A stretch of DNA of 64,000 nt from Halicephalobus mephisto (Eukaryota; Nematoda; Chromadorea; Rhabditida; Panagrolaimidae): contig SWDT01000224.1 of NCBI GenBank assembly GCA_009193035.1, positions 186,001-250,000 on the forward strand, read 5' to 3'. Position 1 is the first letter of the stretch; each line of letters starts with the position of its first letter. A program made the position numbers and the translations under genes. The notes below the pieces were generated by a model, which did no database searches, was not told where the DNA came from, and saw only the letters and a list, made by a program, of their open reading frames with translations. This document shows positions 12,386 to 23,449 of this stretch, in pieces.

Positions 12386-13780
12386 ATGGGTAACTGCGTG
12401 AGTGAGTACAAACATGGGACTTTCAACCAGGATTTCGGAGACGATCCTTCTGCTTTTAGAGTTTTCATTAAAAGGAAGAACAAGTTCCTCCAAGGTAGGT
12501 CCAACCACGTGCTAAGTGTGCTATCGATCGATTTTCAGGTTGGTTGAAGATAGCGGATGAAGAGATAATCTTCACGAGAGGTGGTGGTCACATCGAATGC
12601 TGGCCCTTAGGTTATTTGAGAAGATATGGCTACACCAGAGCCGGGATATTCTTCTTTGAGAGCGGCAGACGGTGCAAGACAGGAGAAGGACTCCACACTT
12701 TCCAGTCCCATCAAGCTGAAAGGATCTTTCAGGTTCGACCATTTGTTTATTTTTTAAATTTTATTTTCTTTTCAGATAGTACAATTAAGAATCAAGAATG
12801 TCGAAATCAGAAACAGTAGAGCTTCTTCTGTTGCTAGTCAACGATTCAACGCCGTCAGTGCCAACTCCAGAATCTACCCTGTTCAGAGATTTTCCAGCGA
12901 AGGAGCCAACGGACAAGTCTTCGGAAGCCAACCAGAATCCCCTTCGAACTTCCCTAATCAAGCTCCAGTAATTCCCTCGAGAGTGAATCGACCGAAATCT
13001 TTAATTTCCAATGGGAATCTGATGACACGGTCCCAGATTGATTTCATCGATTCCTGGCCCAACGAACCTCCTCCTCCAGAATCCGAAATCATCAATGAAC
13101 ATGTACTCAGAACCAAGAAGCCATGTGCGGATCCTATTTGTCGTCAAAGAAAGTATCATTCCTACGTGAATGTGGAGTTGGCAGAACCCCAGCATCGGAT
13201 TCTGAATTACTCCCAAGGAAACCTATCGGTGCACAGTCCGACAAGCGCCTTCTCCCAATGCCCGCCCTCGATGAGTGCTTCCTTCTGTGCCCAGCCTTCG
13301 ACCTCAGCGGTTTCCGAAGAGAGTTCCCAATCGAGTGACTTCCGTTATGGTCATCACAACGCCGCGTTTGACCCTATGTCCATGAGTGCGAGTGCTGCCT
13401 TGGGCCAAAACATCATGGATCCTCCTAGACTCTCGTATGCAACTCTAGCTATGCCAGAAAATTCATCAATTGGATCATCAAGTAATCGGTAAGTATTTAA
13501 TTCGCTTTATTTCACCGATGGGCTTGGTTTTCGAAATATTAACTGCTTTTTTCGGTTCAGCGCACACTCGGTCAGATCCGATTGTTCGTCTTCAAGCACT
13601 GCTTCGTCGCTTCTCAAAAGCAGCCCTTCGGTGAACTATACTCGTGTCCAATTGAGACAGAATTCTCAGGTACCAGCCCAAGCGAATTCCACTCGTCGTT
13701 TCCGGACCCACCGTCGTCCAACCCCGGCAAATCCACGGGAGCAGTTATCAGCAACAATTACGACGCGTGATCGCATATAA
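12386..13780 (+). CDS. FRS2-like myristoylated PTB-domain adaptor
   Basis: Four exons. The first (from 12386) encodes MGNCVSEYK, a good N-myristoylation signal, and leads straight into an IRS-type PTB domain: FRVFIKRKNKFLQGWLKI, then the conserved IECWPLGYLRRYGY and FFFESGRRCKTGEG motifs, ending in the helix FQSHQAERIFQIVQLR. This is the layout of FRS2/FRS3 and of C. elegans ROG-1. FRS2 proteins link FGF and related receptor tyrosine kinases to Ras signalling at the plasma membrane. The remaining ~260 residues are disordered and Ser-rich, with Tyr-containing motifs (for example NYTRV) that could recruit SH2 proteins. The last exon runs past an internal GTACC to a TAA at 13778; a further 3' splice cannot be excluded. 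The first exon is too short for simple frame searches. Confidence 0.82.
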
Positions 13781-13989
13781 CGTCGGGGGCGCTGTCAACA
13801 GACCCAGCATCGCCATCACCAACAACGGAAACAGAAGGTATGTTGCCGTTGCAAAGCCTCGCAGATAACGGAAACACGTGTCTTTGTAAATAACACATCT
13901 AAAAATAAGTAAAATAAAGATGAATGTTTTATTAAACAAGTTAATGTGTACACTTCAGTTGAATACAGTTTCGGATTATTTCGAATAGA

Positions 13990-14752
13990 TCAGTTTTTAC
14001 GGAGCATCTCTAGTCTCGCTTGCAGATCAGCATCAGCATCACTCATTGGGACTTCGGCAGCAACAGGCTGGGGTTTCTTCTGAGCTGGAGCAAGAGATCC
14101 TTCAGTGGTAGGTAGTCCTCCGAGCTCTTCACTTAGTTGAATTCCGAGTTCATCGAGGACTTTAGCAACAACGGCTTCAGTTTCTTCTTCGTCATCAGCG
14201 TCTCCCATGGCGTCGTCGATAGCATCACCCATCATTTCTTCCTTCATATCCATAATTTCCGTTTGTTTTTCGAATTCCATCATAATTTTCTGGATTTGCG
14301 GCAAATTAAGTTGTTTGTTCATCGATTGCATGGCACGAGTAACGCCTTTCATAGCCTAAAAGTGGAATTAGCGAAGTTCGTAATGTAAACCTGAGGTTAC
14401 CTGCGCCATTGCGTCTTGACTTTTCAACGTCTGAACTTTCAAAGATACAGCTTGAATATTGGCCCGCATATTGATGAATTTTTTCACATATTGCCTAGTT
14501 CTAACCAAGTCTTTGGCCATGATTCTGACAGAATCCTGTAAAGTTGGGGATTAGTGCTTATTGAGGCAGGAATGAACCAACCATTTGACCCATCTTTGCC
14601 ATTTTCTTAATATCGGCTATGATTTTCTTTTCCTGCTGCTCCAAGCGTTGTCGTTCTCGATCCAACTCCCGCATAGCCTTATTTAGAGCCCGTTGGTTTT
14701 GTCTCAGAAGCTCCTGAGGAGTTTTCCGACGGCCGAAAATGGCTTCAATCAT
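13990..14752 (-). CDS. vps-2: CHMP2A / VPS2 ESCRT-III subunit
   Basis: Three exons (14752-14579, about 14536-14402, 14355-13990) join to about 222 residues, the normal CHMP2A length. The basic N-terminal half begins IFGRRKTPQELLRQNQRALNKA, as CHMP2A proteins do; the middle exon supplies the RIMAKDLVRTRQYVKKF helix. The acidic C-terminal half ends in a MIT-interacting motif (DADLQARLEMLRKN) that binds VPS4. VPS2/CHMP2A acts with VPS24 at the end of ESCRT-III filament assembly in endosomal sorting, cytokinesis and membrane repair. The minus-strand gene is convergent with the FRS2-like gene; the stop codons are 209 bp apart. Confidence 0.93.
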
Positions 14753-15366
14753 GACTGCGATGGCCTGAAGAAATTCTCATATATGAAAATCGATTAAAAA
14801 CACGAGAGCAGATATTCACGAAAGAACTGAAATAAAATGACGAGATTGTGAAACAATTCAAGGGTAGATATAAGAAATTACTTGATGAATCATCAAATAA
14901 CGTCAACGAAACTTATCTTCGTTCAATTTTATTTGCTGTGGAAATAAAAGCGACGGAGCATTTTCCTCGCGAGAGTAGCTGTTTTCGTTGCTTCGTTTTT
15001 CCATCTTAGGTAAATTTCGCACTTTTTTGGTAAACAATTTTATGTATTTTTTTATTTTTACAAAAACATCTAAATCGGGGTAATCAAGTCTGTAGATTTT
15101 GAATCTGAAGTCAGAATTGAAGACTAACTTTTTAAATTCGGGACTCTGAAGATTGGTTTTTAATTTTGAATTCGGATTCAGAATCGACGGTCCGATGTCC
15201 TGGTTTGAATATTTTGCAAAAATTTAAAAACATCCGAAATTTCGTGCTAAAAATGCACAAAGTTACCTAAAATAGTTTTTATAATTTTAATTTTTTAGGA
15301 AAATTTTCCACTATTTGCAGTTTTTAAAACTATTAAAGTATTTACAAAATTTATATTTATTTCATT
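14753..15366. other. Intergenic region upstream of CHMP2A
   Basis: About 600 bp of AT-rich sequence between CHMP2A and the EGAS-like channel gene, both minus strand. It should hold the CHMP2A promoter and the channel 3' UTR. A moderately GC-rich patch near 14950-15000 is the likeliest promoter core, but no named element is visible. Confidence 0.4.
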
Positions 15367-18300
15367 TTAATTATTTCTTTCTTTATAATTGTCTATATTG
15401 CAACACAGTGCTCTGGCCAGTAGGACAATTAAGAATACAAATTCTACAATTGTTATAATACACAACCCTATGAACACTCCAGCCAATCCACCGACGTAAC
15501 TGAAAGATTTTCTTGATGAAAATACAGTTCAATAATGACAAACCTGACGAATTGATTGAAGGTCATTTTTGGAGTTTCTTCGAACAGCTTGTGTGTCATC
15601 TTCGGGATGTACACATTGACATATGCCATATCTGCAAAGTATTAAAATCACCGTTGTTATTTCTCATTTAATACGGAAAATTCAACTTTTCTGGAATGTA
15701 AGCAACTCAAAAATGAGGTCTCAGAACGAAAAACCCTGGGTGTTAATTAACAATGTTACTGTATTCAGAAAGAGCTGCGTGTGGGTTGTGTTGCAGTTAT
15801 TTCCCCTTTGTTTTTACATGTTCATATATCAAATAATTTTAATATTTCCCTATCTTCCGTGTGACCTCAAAGCGAAGAATCCTATATCCCAGTTGCTGCA
15901 CTACTGTAGCTAAAAAGACTTGTGTGCCAATTGTGGTGGTTGGTGTGCTTGGATGATTATTTATTAATATATTATTGTTTGTGCTTTGTTGCTTATTAAT
16001 GATATAAGACTATTTTTCCTAACTCCGAATACATAACACTACTAAAAAGGAATAAGCGGTTTAAAAACTCACCTGTATAATTACTCATGCAGTATTCGTA
16101 AGCCAGTTGATCTCCAGTCGTCTTGATTTTCTCGCAATAGATATCCGTCTTGACGAGGGACGCGATGGACCAATCCGATTCAAATTGGGACTCCTTACAA
16201 GGAGAGGGACAAACACAGGATTCCCAGTTTGACGCATCTCCTTTGACGACGGTGACGTTGTTGACACAGTCCCAAGCGTCGATGCCACATGGAGGAACAT
16301 CAGGGGCCATGGAGTACCTAGGGTCCTGACATCCACAAGCTTGTTCGACAGCGTCCTGGTAGCATGCCCTGAGACAACCCGCAGTGGTGTATTCTCCGTC
16401 GTAGTAATAAGAAGTTACTTCACTTTTGTCATGGACACAACTGCCGTATTTGCCTCCTAATCGAGTATAGGTCACTTTGTTCGTTCTAATTTGGGCGTTT
16501 TTGTTTGGCGCCACCTGGTACCGAAGGGATTCAGCGAAAACAGTCTCGTCTTGGGGATGTAGGAAGACCAATAATGCTGCAGTGTCGTACCACTTGAGGT
16601 ATTCGTCTTGTCGTATTTTCATAAGTGTTCTGAAGCCTCTTTCCGATCCGGTGTATCGGAACTGATAAGTCTTGTTGGAATTGGCATGATTGAAGGTGAA
16701 GCAGTTCCCCAGGGTTGTGTCGAACCACTTGTAGATGTCCTTCCGGATGTTCAACTCAGTCTTCTCATAAGCAGCCCAGACAAATAAGTCATCGTAATCC
16801 CAACTCATCATCGACTGGTTCTCCTTTGACATTTGTCCGAGCAAGAAAGGAAGCATGTCTTTGATGAGTGACGGCTGTTTGACGACTTCCTCCAGAAGAT
16901 CCACGATGGATTCACCCCCACCTAATAAGTCAAGGACTTCCGCGACAATTCTACTCATGTCGCAATGGGTCCCCACGTAGTCCGGTCTAAAAAGATCCTG
17001 GTATATCGTTTGTTTTAAAGATCATTCCACACTAGAACCAGGAATCGAACCCAGGTCTCCTGAATTACAAGCACAGATGCTAACCACTACACTACCAGAA
17101 AATCTTCGAGTTTAAAGTAAATAACTTTTGAATCAGGAATTAAATCAGGACCTTTTTAGTAAGTCATAAACACTAACTTTTGTACTACAGAAAAGCTGTA
17201 GAAAGTTCTGTTTTAGAATTCAATACTCACCCGCAGAAACACTGGTACATATTGAGCCCATCAGTGCAGTTAGCTTTGTCATCAATACTATCGCAAGGAT
17301 TAATCCCATTAACGATGCAATCGTTAATGCTTTCGGAGCAATCGTTTCCTGTGGTTCCCTAAATTATGACATTTTTAATATAATTACACAGTTTTGTTCA
17401 TAGAGTACTAGTTTTCTAGCATCCAAAAAACATGGATTTTTATGGTTTATTTATAAAAAATTAATTTTTTATAATTTGCTAAAATTCAACAAAGATCTGA
17501 ATTTCTTATTTCGATACAAAAATTTTAATTACGCACAAAAAAATAAACTTTGGTCTAGTAACAAATATGAAATCGTCACAAATGCAAAATATCTATAAAA
17601 ATGTGACGATTGTGTTACATTTTTGGCACATTTCGTAATTGTTAAAGAACCAAAAGTTACGCTTTTCTGTGTAGTGATGTTTTTGTTTTGTGACTTTGCT
17701 GACAAAAACGATGATTATTTGTGCAGATAATTTTCCTTCAAATACCGTAATATTGTAACGAGATCGACATCAAAGTCAAAGTAAAACTAAAATCTGCAGT
17801 CTGCTTGCAACCTTCGAACAGGTGGAGTTGTTAGGTTCCTGTGCGAAAATTTAATTTAGTTTTAATGCCGACCTCAGTGTTGGTTTTTTCGTTTTTAGAT
17901 TAGTACTTTTCACAACTGGATTAGCCTGACATGCCAGTCAAGCAACTAATAAAGTAAATTTAAAAAGAATTCCGAAATCAACGCGAATCGGAAGAAACAA
18001 CTTTTGCATAGCTGTTTCCTCTTCATAAAGTGATTTTTATCTTTGTTATCTTATTTCCGAATTCTCTCAAAGCATTTTTCGATATAGATTAAGAATACTG
18101 TACCGCCGGACAGTCGCAAATGAAGTACCCAATCTCGCTTTTGCAAGGTGCCACGTAAGTTCTGGTAAAGTTGGTGTATCTACAGGGATTCGGACTACAG
18201 TTGTCAGTTACTGAAAATCCGAGATTAAACATCGTCTAGATATTCTTTCGCTGTTGGAGGAGATAACGAATAATTGTGAAGTAAATGAACTTACTGTTTT

Positions 18301-19313
18301 CGCAATATGGACCTTCATAGCCCGTGACGCACTCACAGTAGGCTTCTCCGGTTTCGCTCAGTTTACAAGTAGCGCCGTTTTGGCAGTTGTAGTAACCGCA
18401 TTCGTCGAATACTGTAATTTTTTATTTTTTATTTGGTAAATGCGTCTTACCATCACAACGTTCCCCTGTCCAGATGGACAAACATTCGCATTCTGGGTTT
18501 CCGTCGGAATTAAGAACACAGAATCCTCCGTTTTGACATTCATAATCAGCACATGGTTCATCTGAACTTACTGTAGATTACCGTATTTCTGAATTTTAAA
18601 CCTACTTTCACAGTTGTCTCCAGTGTAATTCTGGTTGCACAAACAGTCATGTCTGTTTCTTCCTCTCTCAATGCACATTCCGTTTCTGAAGTATTTTAGA
18701 AAATAATTTATTTTTAAAATAACAACCTCACCCACTACATTGGTCTTCATCGTCTTCGTCACATCCGCAGTTTGCCCACCATTCGTCACAATAAATATAA
18801 GCTGGAAAATGTTTATTTTGGATGTTTATTTTTAAAAACTTACTTTGACAGTAATCTCCAGTGTAACCGTCTTCACAATGACAAGTGAAATTTCCCCCAT
18901 CTTTTTGTTCACACCATTCTTCGTTGTAACAAGGATTTGGATCACAACCGTTTTTTTCCTCGTCACAGTTCTCTCCTGTCCATCCTGGAAGAAATACTGT
19001 AGCTAAAAGTAAAGAGTTTTAAGTTTTTACCTTCTTCACAGACACACTGCCATTTGCCGTTGATCAGGTCTTCACAAACGAAGTGCTGGCCTTCTGTACC
19101 GTTGCATGAATTCAATGAACATCCTGGGACTGGTCCGGAATCACAACATGCTCCTGAATATCCCTCGGGACAAGCACATTCACTGCAGTTCCCCATCTGG
19201 ATGCACGGTCAAATGCAGTGTCCGTAATTGTCGCAAATGGTGCATACTGTAGATCCGAGGAGAAATAAACTCAAAAAAACGAGAAAAAACAAAAACCTGC
19301 TTTTTGGCTCCAT
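15367..19313 (-). CDS. EGF-repeat DEG/ENaC channel subunit (EGAS-like), with possible in-frame stop
   Basis: About twelve exons. The start at 19313 gives a signal peptide (MEPKSRFLFFLVFLSLFLLG), then seven to nine EGF-like modules, one or two per exon, for example DECGYYNCQNGATCK and CDPNPCYNEEWCEQ. They run into a DEG/ENaC extracellular domain coded mostly by 16976-16070: GNCFTFNH, RLGGKYGSC, the Cys-rich AGCLRACYQDAVEQACGC and CPSPCKESQFESDWS. The last two exons encode the pre-TM2 region and TM2 (GGLAGVFIGLCIITIVEF). This matches nematode EGAS proteins (EGF plus ASC domains), thought to be sodium channel subunits. No first membrane helix is visible before the channel domain. In TM2 the usual G-x-S filter reads G-L-C. 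Between the signal peptide and first EGF there is a TGA at 19209-19211 unless a 51-bp segment is spliced out; see findings. Intron 17365-18110 is long and featureless. Confidence 0.8.
17031..17101 (-). tRNA. tRNA-Thr(TGT)-like sequence, probable pseudogene
   Basis: Inside an intron of the EGAS-like gene, same strand. Box A (TAGTGTAGTGG) and box B (GGTTCGATTCC) are perfect, and the loop CTTGTAA with anticodon TGT is the one typical of tRNA-Thr. The T arm folds, but the acceptor stem has several mismatches and the anticodon stem one. It is therefore most likely a pseudogene or a tRNA-derived repeat. Confidence 0.45.
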
Positions 19314-19500
19314 CGTGGTCTTTAAACTAAGAGATCAGTGGTAATTTTTTCATGTTTTTTAAAAATTTTCCATTGTCTTTTTTGCAATATCATAAAAGAC
19401 AAAAATGTCGCTAAGCAATTTATTTGCTAATTACAATGGCTCATTTTTCATGGATTATGTAAAATGCAAAGTTCAGACACAAAATATATTGTTATTGGAT

Positions 19501-20727
19501 TCACACCGGACGAAACACTTTTTGAAAAACAATGGCCTGGACAGGAGTCTGTCTTGACTGTGGCATACACGACCCAAACGGTGACGTTAGAGATTTCCTG
19601 AGGGGATAACTGAAAGACGACAGGCTTTAAATAATAAAACATGGATACAGTATACCTCATTGCGAACAGCCCGAATATGGTGATGAGTTGGTAGCTGATG
19701 TAAGCAAAGTCGTGGACGTAAAGGAAGTCTATGGACCGACTTACTTCCTCCAGATCGATTTTGTTAACTGATCTGAAAGTTTGTAATTTCATCAATGGAC
19801 AGTTCCAATAACAGGGTTAAATAGTGTCTAAAAAGATTGAAAATAAGAATGTTTTAGACACTATCCAAAATTACTATCAAAAAAGGTTCAGAATAGTGTT
19901 CGAAAATTTCCATTTTCTAATTTTCTAGACACTATCCAAAATTACTATCAAAAAAGGTTCAGGATAGTGTCCGAAAATTCCCATTTTCTAATTTTCTAGA
20001 CACTATTCAATTTTAAAGTGAAATCAAATCAAAATTCATACTTTGGGTTATTGGCAATGTGGAAGAAGTATTGCTGAATGACTTTACAGAGAAACAAAAC
20101 ACATCCACCAACATTAGCAGCAATTACGGCAGCCAAAAGTTTCTTTTCTGCTTTAGCTTTTTCTACAGTCATGTAGGAATTCGCGATTTGGATATTTCGA
20201 CATTCACTGACTCCTGCCATAATCACACTCACGACACAAAGGAAGAATCCGATGTTCCTCGTCCAATTTCCCCAGTAGAGATTCTGACTACTGAAGACAG
20301 GAAGAAAGGCCTGGATGATCCCGATGAGCGGAAGACCCAACATGATCACCACAGCTAAGAACGTCTTCGTCTTCGTCCAGAAAGCTTTGTGTTTCATCGG
20401 ATTCCACAGAGCAGTCACTCTGTTACAAGTAATTACTGTCTGACAAACAGGAATAAACAGAATCAAATAATATTCATAGACAGAGTAAGTTTGGTCAAAA
20501 TCGTGACTATGTGACGTCACTTTCAACGAAATCAAAAACGGCAATCGGAGGAACTGAACAACTGCCATTACAGTAAACATGACATACTGTGGTTTACACA
20601 GATCTTTGTTGCGTTTTAAGAATTGAAATATCATCAACAAAATAAAAAACAAATCAATAATACCTCCAAGAAAAAATAAAACATATCTCGCTTTGTCCAA
20701 TCTCTGGTAAAAAGTAACTTTATCCAT
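19501..20727 (-). CDS. Nematode serpentine (7TM) chemoreceptor, SRG/SRV-like
   Basis: Three exons (20727-about 20040, 19782-about 19665, about 19620-19501) encode about 310 residues with seven hydrophobic helices. Helix 3 is followed by the CNRVTALWNPMKHKAFW motif, the nematode SRG/SRU/SRV counterpart of the DRY region. Helix 7 ends AMSYPLRKSLTS, similar to the C-terminal end of these families. Such receptors act as chemosensors in the cilia of sensory neurons. The second intron is only about 45 bp. The first intron, about 255 bp, contains three tandem hairpin repeats. Whether it is SRG, SRV or SRU I cannot settle by eye. Confidence 0.75.
19821..20009. repeat. Tandem hairpin repeat (GGATAGTGTC/GACACTATCC family), three units
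   Basis: Three units with a period of about 72 bp lie in the first intron of the chemoreceptor gene. Each unit starts TAGTGTCT or TAGTGTCC and ends AGACACTA, so each can fold into a hairpin; the second and third are nearly identical over the whole unit. The same inverted ends recur near 37.6, 43.5, 59.8 and 61.7 kb. Confidence 0.8.
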
Positions 20728-20970
20728 TTTACTTACTCCATTCGAAGCCGTTTCGGATAAAAGTGTAAAGTAGTAAAGTAAATTAAAGCAAAAAATCCCT
20801 ATTCAATTAAATGAATAACAAAGTTCTCACTCAAGTTTCCCTGGCAATCAACAGTTGAAAAATATTCATGTGGACAAAATTCAATAAAAATAAAAATGTT
20901 CTCATATCACTACATTTTCCTTTCCCAGATGCTAATCGAGTTAACCTTCAACCCCTAAACTACACGTCTA

Positions 20971-23138
20971 TTATTTCGTAAGTCCCAGGTGGAGAATCTT
21001 CCTGATCGTCTTTGGTCCGCTCCAATAACCCTTGACGAGGAATTGCCAGTACAAAAGTGGCATAAAGTACTTCTTCATCCAGAAAGAAATCCTCATAGGC
21101 TTTGCTTGATTAATTGGCAAAGTTTCCATAGGGCCATTTGGACCAAATTCAGCCAGGATAACTTTGTTCGAGGAAACAACAAGGGGACATGACGCATAGC
21201 CATCGTATTCTGCTCGTAATTGTTTGCCATTCATGACTGCAGACAGGTTTTGTTTAAGAGCACGAAATTGACTAGCTGGAATACATTAAATATCAAACTA
21301 TAAACAAATTCCAATACTTACAAATAGCTGCTGCAGTTTTCGCATTAGGAGTATTTGCACAATCCCCGATGGCAAAGACATTCTGGTATCCTTTACTTTG
21401 GAGAGTTTGAGGATCGACGTCGACCCAGCCATTGGCATCCACAAGTTTATCCTTCTTAGCCGCTGCTTTCCTGAGGGATTCTACCGGAGAACAAGGAGGA
21501 CCCACGTGTAAAAAGTCATACTGAAAGTAATTTCCATCAAAATAACCATATTATCACAAAAACTATTAATTTTTTGAAATTATCTCAAAGCGGATTTCTA
21601 GACATGAAAACAACCACACATTTCGATTTTGCGAGGTGATTTCGTAATTGTTTTTTTAGAACCACATCCTGACTGGACAGATCTAAGACCTTTCGGATTA
21701 AGGTACATGGAGTGCGAATTCCGCTGTCCAGTCTTGAAAATTAAAAATTATATATGAAGCTCTTGGTAAATATCGAAAAGCCATAACTAACATCAAATAT
21801 TTCGTCCAAAACGGGTTGCTTTGCTTATAAATCAAAATTTACCTCTTTTTCGACAGTTTTTCCATTTTCGTCTAGTAATTCGAATGTCGCTATTCTTTTT
21901 TCCGGATCTACAGCAATCAAGTTCGTTCTTGTATCCAATTGAATTCCTCTAGAATTAATAATCTCCATCAGACTTTTGGCATAAACATCGATTCCAAATA
22001 TTTTCGGTAAGGAAGTATTGTAGTTGATTTTTGCTTTGTCTTTAATCCCATGTTTACTCCAGTAATCCTCCGCAATGTAACAAATTTTCTGAGGAGCACC
22101 AGCGCATTTGATCGGGGTATTGGGAAAAGTAAAAAGAGCTTTTCCGCCTTTGAACGATTGAATTTCTTGGAAAGTTTTTGTAGCGTATTTAGGACTATAG
22201 ATTGAACACACTCCTCGGGTATCCAGAGCAGATGGAAGACCTTTAACCTGAAAACTAAATGATTAGATAAAATCACGCTATCGTAAAAAATGATTATTGT
22301 TGCAAAAATTGTCTCGACGTGAATTTTCATAACTTTCTAGTCGAGACCAAAAAACACAAAATTTAATATTCACTTGAGTTTACAATGTAATTACTATCTA
22401 TAAATTTTATAACGAAATTTCCTCGACGTGAGTTTTTACAACTTGCTAAAAAGTAAAACAGCTTACGTGAGAATTTTAGCTTTACATGGTGACTATTTCA
22501 TAATTTACAACTTTTATAAAATATATTCTTCTAAGATGAACTTAGGAAATCCTAGATTAGAGTACATGACCGTATATCTACTCTCGAGGGTTAATTTTCA
22601 TATATGAAACTATTAATGCATGTCCAGAAAACCACATCTAACATCTAACCTGTCAAAAGTGGATTTTTTGTAAATCTAAAAATCATACCAGATCGAATCT
22701 TAATTCTAGTCCAGTGGCCAGAACTAAGAAATCATAGTCAACAGTTTCTCCATTCGAGAGTTTTAACTGGTTATTTGAAGGAACAAATTCATCGACAGTG
22801 GAATTGATCCATTTGACTCCAGAAGGCAGGACATTCTTCTCCGGCTTGACCACCTCCTCAAATTTCATCAAACCTCCTCCAACAAGCGTAAATCCAGGTT
22901 GATAATAATGTTCCTGAAAAATAATTTCCAAATCCTAGTAATTTAAAAAATATCTACCTTCTTCGGTTCAATCACAGCGACTTGTCCGCTTCCCAAAACC
23001 CTCGAAAACTTAGAAGCCACTGCTGCTCCGCCACAACCCCCACCAACTATTGCCAGTTTAATATGACCTAAAATAAAATCCATCAAAAATTCATCCTAAT
23101 TACTAAATCTTACCAAATACACTACCAGTCAATTTCAT
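20971..23138 (-). CDS. sqrd: Sulfide:quinone oxidoreductase (SQOR)
   Basis: Six exons give about 410 residues. The N-terminal FAD-binding Rossmann motif is AIVGGGCGGAAVASKF, followed by QVAVIEPKK as in SQOR. Further motifs are GLELRFDLVKGLPSAL, then FTFPNTPIKCAGAPQK, which carries one active-site cysteine, NVFAIGDCANTPNAKTAAAI, the second FAD contact, and GYASCPLVV, which holds the other redox cysteine. The end MPLLYWQFLVKGYWSGP also matches the animal enzyme. SQOR sits at the inner mitochondrial membrane, oxidises H2S to a persulfide and passes electrons to quinone. The chosen start (23138) gives only eight residues before the Rossmann strand, so no mitochondrial presequence is visible; an upstream exon may be missing. 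Two introns hold copies of a dispersed repeat. Confidence 0.9.
21585..21800 (-). repeat. Intron-borne dispersed repeat, copy 1
   Basis: Within an SQOR intron. It shares the phrases TTTCGTAATTG...TTTTTAGA and ...CATAACTAACATCAAATATTTCGT with copies near 22.5 and 30.2 kb. The copy is divergent in the middle part. Confidence 0.5.
22480..22660. repeat. Intron-borne dispersed repeat, copy 2
   Basis: Lies in another SQOR intron. From TCTTCTAAGATG to CACATCTAACATCTAAC it lines up with 30270-30400, including a TTTTCATATATGAAA-like palindrome followed by TTAATGCATGTCCAGAAAA (TTAATGGATATCCAAAAAT in the other copy). Confidence 0.6.
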
Positions 23139-23449
23139 TATTAGCTCTTCGAGAACTTTAATCAACAAGCTTTTTCGAATGGACAAAAAGCACACCTGCT
23201 ATTTTCTTACTGGCCCAATTTTCCCTTTTATTTGCACTTTTATTGTTCCAAAAACGTGTCACAGATCAGTCTGTGTACTCTCGTGCTCACTTAGGCGTAG
23301 AAAAGTACGTGCAAAACTCAAATTTTTGAATGTATTTTATCTTTTTTAACAAAAATTTTATTTAGTCACGTAATTTTTCAATTTCTAGTTTATGTTCAGA
23401 AAACTCCAAAGTAGATTTTTCACATGGTGTGATTGTTGAAATTACCCGT

